From Cladopsammia gracilis (taxonomy: Eukaryota > Cnidaria > Anthozoa > Scleractinia > Dendrophylliidae): 64,000 nt of DNA. The DNA lies in the NCBI GenBank assembly GCA_022457155.1, contig JAJGOT010000364.1, positions 1 to 64,000 on the forward strand, read 5' to 3'. The stretch's first letter is position 1, and each line of letters opens with the position of its first letter. The notes below the pieces were generated by a model that saw nothing but the letters and a program-made list of their open reading frames with translations, was not told where the DNA came from and did no database searches. Below, in pieces: positions 56,396 to 64,000 of this stretch. Made by a program: the position numbers and the translations under genes.

Positions 56396-59300
56396 AATAT
56401 TAAATGAAACGATTACAACACAAGATAAAGCTTATTTTCATTCTGAAACATATATTAATCTTGAAGGTACTGATGTTAAGGAAATTTTATTTAAGATGAT
56501 TTATGAAATTCTTCATAAGATTTTAATTTATCAAAGAAATGGTTCAGGTTGGTATTTTGAAGAGGTTTTATCATTAGAAATACATACTGTTGATTACAAA
56601 CCTTTGAAAGGATCATCATACATTCCAAATCCTGATTTTATATCAAAAAAGAAAGCAATAATTAAAAGAAATAAAGATCAAAAGTGTTTTATGTGGTCAA
56701 TATTGAGATACTTACATCCGGTGAAAGAAAATCCAGATAGATTAACTGACCTTAAACAATATGGGAATGGAAATGACGTGACTGGGAATGAACTCAATTT
56801 TAAAGATATAGATTTTCCAGTAAAATTAAAAGATATTGATAAGTTTGAAAAACAAAACCCAAATCTTCCACGAATTAATGTGTTTTCAATTAATGAATAT
56901 TATAAATTTTATCCATTAAGAATGAATAAATTAGATTGTCAAAACACAATTGATTTATTTTTGTCTGAAAAAAGATGGAAAATCACATTATTCACTTATT
57001 AATAATTTTTCAAGATTTATTAGTTCTCAAGTGAGTAAAGATACTACAAGAAAAAAAATATTACTGTAAAACATGTTTATCACATTATACAAAGAAAGAA
57101 TTATTTGATAAACATATTACTTATTGCTGCGCTAATGAAACAGTTGCTGTTAAAATGCAACCTAAAAACTCATCAATTTATTTCAGAAATAATTACAAGA
57201 AATTGTCTATTCCATTTGTAGCTTATGCTGATTTGAATGTTTCACAAAACCGATGAAGAACTGTGAACAAAATTCAGAAAATAGTTTCACAATGGAATAC
57301 CAAAAACATGAACCTTGTGGATTCTGTCTTTATTTTAAACCATTAGATAATATAAAATTACAAATACATCCAAATCCACTAATTTATACTAAAGAAGGTG
57401 ATGAGGATATAGCAAAAATCTTTTGTAAAAAGTTAGAATTCATAACTAAATAAATTCAATTTAGAAAATTCTTTATAAATATCTCAAAAAGATGATTTTT
57501 AGAGATGAAAATAGATGAGATTTTAATAATTCATCTGTTTGTTATATATGTGAAAAACCTTTTGAGAAAAATGATAGGAAGGTTAGAGATCATTGTCATT
57601 TCTCTGGTGAATATAGAGGAGCTGCACATAATAGTTGCATTCGTAATTGTAAAAAACCTTTATTTCTTCCAGTAATATTTCATAATCTTCAAGGATATGA
57701 TGCACATCTTTTTATCAAACAACTTTTAAAGATTGAAGGAGAATTATCATGTATTCCATCAACAGAAGAAAGATATATTTCTTTTTCTAAGAAATTAAAG
57801 TTGATGAGTATACATTAAAAAAAGACTGGAGAGAAAGTATCATTAAACTTTGAAATTCGTTTTATTGATAGTTTTAAATTTATGCAAACTTCATTAGCAA
57901 AACTTGTTTCAAATCTTAAACCAGCAGATTTTCACCCTACAAAAAAGATTTTCAATAACTTCAATCTCTTAACAAGAAAAGGAGTTTATCCATATGATTA
58001 TGTAACTTCAATTGAAAAATTCAATGAAACACAATTACCTCCAAAATCAGAGTTTTATTCAAAACTAAATAATGAAGACATTTCAGATGAAGATTAGGAA
58101 CATGCTAAAAAAGTATGGAAAGAATTTAATTGTAAAACTATTCAAGATTATCATGATTTATATTTAAAGTCTGATGTATTAGTTCTTGCAGATGTTTTTG
58201 AAAACTTTCGTAAAACTTGTTTAAAACATTATAAATTAGACCCAGCACATTATTTTACACCACCTAGTTTAGCTTGGGATGCATGTCTTAAAGAAACAAA
58301 TCAGAATCTTCAACTAATACGTGATTATGATATGTTAATGATGATTGAAATGGGAATAAGAGGAGGAATTACTCATATTACAAAAAGATATTCAGAAGCG
58401 AATAATAAATATATGGAAAACTATAATCCTAAAGGGAAATCAAAATTCATTTCTTATTTAGATGCTAATAATCTTTACGGTTGGGCAATGTGTCAAAAAT
58501 TGTCAACTCATGGATTCAATTGGATGAGAGATGAACAACTAACAAATAAAGAAGTAATTAAACTTCTAGAAAAGAGAATTACAAATCATGGTTATCTTGA
58601 ATATCCAAAAAATTTATGGAATGAACATAATGATTATCCACTTGCTCCCGAAAAATTAAAGTTTGAAAAGTTTGAAAAACTTGTTGGAACTTTTTATCCA
58701 AAATATCATTATGTACTACATTATAAAAATCTTAGACAATATCTTGAACTCGGAATGATTCCTAAAAAAGGTACATGGAGGAATATCATTTTATCAATCA
58801 GAATGGATGAAACCATATATTAATAAAAATACGGAATTAAGAAAACAATCACAGAATAGTTTTGAAAAAGATTTTTTGAAATGAATGAATAATTCAGTTT
58901 TTGGTAAAACAATTGAAAACATTAGAAAAATTGATAGATAATAAAGAATAAGCAACAAATTAATAATATTACCATCAAAATCAAATTTTGATAGATCAAC
59001 AATATTTCATCCTCATTTGATTACAGTTCATATGAAAAAGACAGAAGTATATTTTAGCAAACCAATTTATGCAGGTCAAGCTATTTTTGTTTTATCAAAA
59101 ACTCATATGTATGATTTTCATTATAATTATATTAGAAATAAATATGGCAATAAAGCTGAATTATTATTTACTGATACAGATTCATTAATGTATGAAATTA
59201 AGGTTACAGTGTACCTTCGGGGGTGTCTCGAGTATAACAGTTCTAGCGTCTTAAGATTACACTTAATATACCTAAACCCAGATATCAAATTAAAGGTTAT

Positions 59301-60352
59301 AGAGCTGGCTATCTAAATATGGAAACCATTTGGTAATAAAATGAATTGTCGAATTTTTTACGACGTCTAAATTCGAACGTCCGAATCAGCTTTAAAATGC
59401 TATAACTCAAAGCGATTATTGTATTTTGCTAATTTGATTTGTTCTCGTGTTTCCGGACACGAAGCGCTAAAAAAAGGTATCGGCGATTTCCCATATTCAA
59501 TTGAAAAGTTACAGAATATTTTCGAAAAAGGGAGAAAAAAATTGGAATGATCGCACGGAAATGACTCTTGACGAAAACGTTTTCGGAATTACGAAATTCG
59601 CCGACACATTTTTATTGATTATATGTTAGCCTAGCTTCTGTCCAAATTTGAGGAAAATCGAACAAATTCCCTTTGAGTTGTAGCTCTTAACTTTGAGAAA
59701 ACAGCGCTTAAAAAAACATATCGCTTCATAATCAAACTCCGCCCACAAAAGTTATACTGTCATTCCTCCGTCAATTTTCACTATTTTTCGATAATTTGTT
59801 TTTTGGATGAAAGTTCATTCTGTAAACTTTATTTTGACGTCAAAAAAAATTTTCAATAAATTTTCGATCTGAAGGTACTCTGTAACCTTAAAACAGATGA
59901 TTTTTATAAGGATATAAAGAAAAATATTAAAAAAAGTTTGCCTCGGATACATCAGATTATCCAGAAAAACAAGTCTGGTATAAAAATTTGGTGTGAATAA
60001 GAAAGTGATTGGAATGTTTAAGGATAAAGCTTGTGGTAAACAAATTACACATTTTGTTGGACTAATAGACCTAAACTTTATTCTTTTATTATTGGTCATG
60101 ATGGAAATGGAATGATGAAAGAAGAAAAGAAGTGTAAAGGAATAAAAAAATGTGATTAAAAAAGAGAATACATTTGATGATTATAAGAAGTGTTTATTTA
60201 CTGAGAAAGAAGAAATGAGATCAATGAATATAATTAGGAGTAAAGATCATGAAATTTACTCAATGAAAATGAATAAAGTGGCATTATCTGCAAATGATGA
60301 TAAAAGATTAATTTGTAAAAATAAAATTAACACTTTAGCATTAAGAGAATAA
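56396..60352 (+). pseudogene. Decayed family B DNA polymerase of protein-primed (Polinton/Maverick-like) type
   Basis: Successive plus-strand frames give one degenerate polymerase. They include an N-terminal region (CFMWSILRYLHPV, 56690), an exonuclease-I region reading YADLNV where homologues usually have YADFE, an RDHCHF...HNSC zinc/endonuclease-VII-like motif (57583-57640), and exonuclease II (HNLQGYDAH, 57682). Polymerase motif A is YLDANNLYGWAM (58454), motif B NNSVFGKTIENIRK (about 58887) and motif C FTDTDSLMYEI (59167). The C-terminal segment is ALSANDDKR (about 60280). Several stops and frameshifts and a 686-bp insertion right after motif C show it is dead. The type is that of self-synthesising transposons and linear plasmids. 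The other usual Polinton genes (integrase, packaging ATPase, protease, capsid) were not seen. The region is distinctly AT-rich compared with its flanks. Confidence 0.9.
59202..59887. mobile_element. TTAA-flanked MITE in the central/right-arm polymerase
   Basis: 686 bp bordered by TTAA (59198-59201 and 59888-59891), ends GGTTACAGTGTACCTTCGGG and CTGAAGGTACTCTGTAACC. It interrupts the polymerase exactly between the codons for MYEIK and those for TDDFYKDI. Removing it in thought restores continuity at that point, which shows it is an insertion. The twin is at 55737. Confidence 0.8.
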
Positions 60353-60606
60353 AAAAAAGATGTATGCAGAAGAAGAGATTGAATTATATACTTCAAGATT
60401 GAAAAAATATAAGAACCAACTGAAAATGGCAATCAAAGTGACAACCAAAGTAACAAAAAAGAAACTGAAATTTGTGAAAAGAAAGAGATTGAAAATAATA
60501 TAGAATTTTGTTGTGATTGTGGATTACAAATACGGAAAATATTGAATCATGTTGACTCATATGATTGGGAAAGATGTTGTTATGGAAAAAGATCAGTATA
60601 TCATAG

Positions 60607-60909
60607 AAAGTATCATTTTCAGAAAAAATTGATGAAGTACAAAAAAAGATTGATCCGACTAATTCTGATATTTCAAAGATTAATGAAATACTTTTTAAAA
60701 ATGATAATGATAGAATCATCAAGAAAGTAAACAAAAAATATAAAAGAAAAAGAATTATTAATGTTATCTTTATTATAAAAAAGATATCAGTTATTCAAGG
60801 TTATGAAAATGTTGATGAATTAATACCACTAAAACTTACGAAAGAAATAGAAGATTTTTTTTATAATGAATGGTGGGAATTTGTAAAAAAAGAAATTAAT
60901 CTGTTATAA
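60607..60909 (+). pseudogene. Unidentified open frame downstream of PolB
   Basis: About 100 codons open to TAA at 60907, Lys/Ile/Asn-rich, with RKRIINVIFIIKKI and a hydrophobic-acidic end (EIEDFFYNEWWEFVKK). An overlapping frame upstream (about 60480-60640) has CCDCG and VYHRKYHFQKKL, suggesting a frameshifted protein with a zinc ribbon. The pattern (zinc ribbon, Y.R..HF, terminal helix) is vaguely like VLTF3-type late transcription factors found with such polymerases in some mobile elements, but I cannot confirm this. Its last codons are also present in the left arm; the rest was deleted there. Confidence 0.4.
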
Positions 60910-60930
60910 TAATAAATTGGAAGCAGACAA

Positions 60931-62985
60931 GGTTGTATATGGTTGTATATGGCTGTATATGGCTGTATATGGTTGTATATGGTGGTATATGGTTGTATAT
61001 GGCGGTATATGGTTGTATATGGCGGTATATGGTTGTATATGGCGGTATATGGTTGTATATGCCTATATATGGTTGTATATGGTTGTATATGGTTGTATAT
61101 AGCTGTATATGGCTGTATATGGCTTTTTATGGTTGTATATAGCTGTATATGGCTGTATATAGGTGTATATGGCTGTATATGGCTGTATATGGTTGTATAT
61201 AGTTGTATATTGCTGTATATGGCTGTATATGGCTGTATATGGTTGTATATGGCTGTATATATCTGTATATAGCTGTATATGGCTGTATATGGTTGTATAT
61301 AGTTGTATATGGCTGTATATGGCTGTATATGGCTGTATATGGTTGTATATGGCTGTATATATCTGTATATAGAGCGTATGCACATGACGTCACGGCGGCC
61401 ATATTGGTGTACCAAAACAATAGAACGGCGGCCATGTTGGTGTACCAAAACAATCCTGTGGGATTTGAACGCTTTTCTTATGTTAACACTTTCTTTTGTT
61501 CCAATAAATTTGCATAGCTGCTTGCCACGTGAGTGCATACGCTCTATAGCTGTATATGGCTGTATATGGTTGTATATGGTGGTAGATGTTTGTATATGGT
61601 TGTATATGGCTGTATATGGCTGTATATGGTTGTATATGGCTGTATATGGCTGTATATGGTTGTATATGGTTGTATATGGCTGTATATGGCTGTATATGGT
61701 TGGATATGGTTGGATATGGTTGCATATGGCTGTATATGGCTGTATATGGCTGTATATGGCTGTATATGGTTGTATATGGTTGTATAGGGCTGTATGTGGC
61801 TGTATATGGTTGAATAGGGCTGTATATGGCTGTATATGACTGTATATGGCGGTATATGGCTGTATATGGTTGTATATGGTTGTATATGGCTGTATAAGGC
61901 TGTATAGGGCTGTATATGGCTGTATATGGTTGAATAAGGCTGTATAGGGCTGTATATGGCTGTATATGGTTGAATAGGGCTGTATATGGCTGTATATGGC
62001 TGTATATGGCGGTATATGGCTGTATATGGTTGTATATGGTGGTAGATGGTTGTATATGGTTGTATATGGCTGTATATGGCGGTATATGGTTGTATATGGC
62101 TGTATATGGCTGTATATGGTTGAATAGGGCTGTATATGGTTGTATATGGCTGTATATGGCGGTATATGGCTGTGTATGGTTGTATATGGTTGTATATGGT
62201 TGTATATGGTTGGATATGGCTGTATAAGGCCGTATAGGGCTGTATATGGCTGTATATGGCGGTATATGGCTGTATATGGTTGAATAGGGCTGTATATGGT
62301 TGTATATGGCTGTATATGGCGGTATATGGCTGTATATGGCTGTATATGGCTGTATACTGCTGTATATGGTTGTATATGGTTGTATATGGCTGTATATGGC
62401 TGTATATGGTTGTATAGGGCTGTCTAAGGCTGTATAGGGCCGTATATGGCGGTATATGGCTGTATATGGTTGTATACGGCTGTATATGGCGGTATATGGC
62501 TGTATATGGTTGTATATGGCTGTATATGGTTGTATATGGCTGTATATGGCTGTATATGGCTGTATATGGTTGTATATGGCTGTATAAGGCTGCATAGGGC
62601 TGTATATGGCTGTATATGGTTGAATAGGGCTGTATATGGCTGTATATGGCTGTAAATGGTGGTAGATGGTTGTATATGGTTGTATATGGCTGTATATGGC
62701 TGTATATGGTTGTATATGGCTGTATATGGCTGTATATGGTTGAATAGGGCTGTATATGGTTGTATATGGCTGTATATGGCGGTATATGGCTGTATATGGT
62801 TGTATATGGTTGTATATGGTTGTATATGGCTTTATATGGTTGTATATGGCGGTATATGGTTGTATATGCCTGTATAGGGCTGCATAGGGCTGTATATGGT
62901 TGAATAGGGTTGTATATGGTTGTATATGGTAGTATATGGTGGTATATGGTTGTATATGATTGTATGTAGCTGTATAAGGGCTGAA
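60931..62985. repeat. 10-bp satellite, right array, inverted orientation (ATGGYTGTAT)
   Basis: About 188 decamers in reverse orientation to the left array, split at 61371-61545 by a short insertion. The outermost 200 bp carry the same unusual variants in mirrored order as the left array (GTATGTAGC, TATGATTG, TAGTATATGG, GGTGGTATATGG), so the arms share ancestry unit by unit. The innermost 440 bp are richer in the TATAGCTG variant. Confidence 0.97.
61371..61545. mobile_element. 175-bp MITE inserted in the right satellite array
   Basis: Ends AGAGCGTATGCAC and GTGCATACGCTCT are inverted repeats, bordered by TA-rich satellite. Inside, GCGGCCATRTTGGTGTACCA followed by AAACAAT occurs twice in tandem. 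It is absent from the left array, so it is younger than the arms or was removed from the left arm. Confidence 0.7.
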
Positions 62986-63040
62986 TGACTAGTGTCGGTA
63001 CACTATGTGTCCCCATACACCACGTACCTACCGCGCGCGC
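62970..63040 (+). promoter_or_regulatory. Conserved promoter-proximal flank of EXPERA copy 2
   Basis: Mirror of 52856-52926: about two mismatches in 71 bp, ending in GCGCGCGC. Beyond that tract the two sides diverge and need gaps, although short shared stretches (CTGACCCATRATGCAGTGCG, CACGATGCAG) persist up to the ATG. A promoter role is inferred. Confidence 0.45.
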
Positions 63041-63128
63041 GATGGAAGACGCTGACCCATAATGCAGTGCGAAGTAATGTGAGTAAACATCTTGCCTCAC
63101 GAATCCCTCAAGAGACGACTCCCTCACG

Positions 63129-63264
63129 ATGCAGAGAAATCTTCCATCTTGGATTGCATTTTGGCTCCTTTTAACGGCCATAGTCTGTACCATGGATGCT
63201 TTGTTTATACTTTTGCGACCTCATACATTACCTGGTGGAAAATGGAACTACCTTTTCAAACCAT
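63129..63264 (+). CDS. EXPERA-domain protein paralogue, exon 1 (rest outside window)
   Basis: The first 45 codons plus one base, ending at a strong donor (CCAT/GTAAGT), phase 1 exactly as in the complete minus-strand gene. The protein reads MQRNLPSWIAFWLL then CTMDALFILLRPHTLPGGKW, with 9 of 45 residues different from the paralogue and about 28 of 136 bases different. It retains an intact start, splice site and membrane segment, so it looks functional. It is transcribed away from the satellite/polymerase block, head to head with the copy at 52797. Exon 2, expected to start with a YNIYIQVD-like segment, was not found before the window ends. Confidence 0.8.
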
Positions 63265-64000
63265 GTAAGTGCAAATACAAATGGCTACTCTTTGTAACAC
63301 AAACCGTTTCAGTCGGTCTAGTAAAGCAACTTAAAGCTAATACATGTTCCACTTGAAAAAAGCTCCCAGGACGCGCCTGGCTTTATAAATGCTCTTCTTA
63401 CCGTTAAAACCAATACAGATTTGCTAATTTTTAAAATTATTCCAGCTGGATATCACCCTGGATCCAGAGGTCCGTTCTCTGAATATCATGAGTGAAATTA
63501 ACCGCATAAACGGTTAGAAGAAGCTCGCGAGACGGACCTCTGGTCACTCGAATATACAACCTCATTTCCATGCGAGGATTTAGTTCAGAATCTGAACTAG
63601 GTCGCTGATTGGTTCTCCTACTTGTTTCCAGACTCTACCGGGAGTTAACGATGCAACAGCAACTTCGATTGGCTGGACCGAAACAATTCGCAACGGGCAC
63701 GTGAAAAACCGGTTTCCCAAAGTGAAGCCACACAAACAACAATAGCGGACGTAGATAGAGATCGCGGCTTTTTGCGATCTTTAAGAAACGCTGTGGATTA
63801 CTCTTTAGTATCCAAATTTTCAAAATATCAGAGAACTAATTTATTCAGCGCAAGGATGTCTTGAAAAGAGGTGTTGACAGGCCAGACACGACTTATTAAT
63901 TCGTGTTATCGTGGAGTGTGGCCTTTAGAGTTTTGTTTGAACGAGGAAAATTTTTATCTCTAGCACGGAGGCATGCTTTGGAGTTGCAGGTATTCTCGCT
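63265..64000. other. Start of intron 1 of EXPERA copy 2
   Basis: No exon recognised. GAGGTCCGT near 63470 and its complement ACGGACCTC near 63533 suggest a small inverted-repeat element. Otherwise nothing supportable. Confidence 0.45.

Larger units (their letters stand above)
52662..63264. repeat. About 10.6-kb imperfect palindrome: EXPERA exon 1, 10-bp satellite, PolB 3' end, mirrored
   Basis: Left arm 52662 to about 56310, right arm about 59130 to 63264. Working inward, both arms have EXPERA exon 1, a conserved flank (52856-52926 / 62970-63040), the decamer satellite with the same order of variant units at its outer end, the segment reading CTTGTCTGCTTCCAATTTAT, the polymerase C-terminal codons, and a MITE at an identical position. 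The left arm lacks about 460 bp present at 60362-60818, and the right arm has a 175-bp insertion at 61371-61545. The centre (about 56310-59130) is unique. Confidence 0.9.

Noticed and set aside
61483..63193. Minus-strand frames of 370 and 549 codons
   Set aside because: Same satellite artefact in the inverted array; the 549-codon frame also runs antisense through EXPERA copy 2 exon 1.

Overview
The window looks like nuclear DNA of an anthozoan cnidarian, most likely a stony coral. The evidence is short exons with canonical GT/AG junctions, introns full of MITEs and LINE remnants, animal-type genes (CDKL5 kinase tail, M14 carboxypeptidase, a TEX26-like protein, an EXPERA-domain membrane protein), and intronless beta-helix/multi-TM proteins of a kind I associate with coral and other marine invertebrate genomes. 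Species and order are inference; nothing was searched.

Layout. 545-7987 (+): the last nine coding exons of a CDKL5-like kinase. One intron holds a TA-flanked DNA element in which 17-bp and 67-bp minisatellites have expanded. 7988-12526: nested MITEs. 12527-15606 (+): a two-exon secreted carboxypeptidase with a Met/Gly-rich tail; a foldback repeat starts immediately after its splice donor. 15607-21022: Penelope-like and LINE fragments plus MITEs. 21023-24709 and 27802-31476 (+): two intact intronless paralogues with an extracellular beta-helix and a multi-pass membrane part. 31477-36061: repeats only, including a MITE with a 9-bp target duplication and a 0.5-kb palindrome. 36062-42306 (+): a nine-exon TEX26-like gene whose introns carry two LINE remnants and a Tc1/mariner remnant. 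43519-52797 (-): a four-exon, 169-residue EXPERA-domain gene. Its first intron hosts a 2.7-kb transposon encoding a CXC-domain protein and a MULE-like element carrying a helicase-like N-terminus.

52662-63264 is the most unusual region. It is a roughly 10.6-kb imperfect palindrome. Reading inward, each arm has exon 1 of an EXPERA gene, a short promoter-proximal flank, about 2 kb of a 10-bp satellite (ATACARCCAT), and the 3' end of a protein-primed-type family B DNA polymerase. A TTAA-flanked MITE sits at the same codon of the polymerase in both arms. The centre, about 56.3-59.1 kb, holds the rest of the decayed polymerase. The two EXPERA genes therefore diverge head to head from this structure. 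The satellite-side flanks differ by about 3%, while the coding exons just outside differ by about 21%. That gradient suggests arm-to-arm homogenisation (concerted evolution) that stops close to the genes.

The protein-coding genes do not form a shared pathway. The linking theme is repeat biology: minisatellites born inside transposons, nested MITEs, and a palindromic satellite/polymerase unit between duplicated genes.
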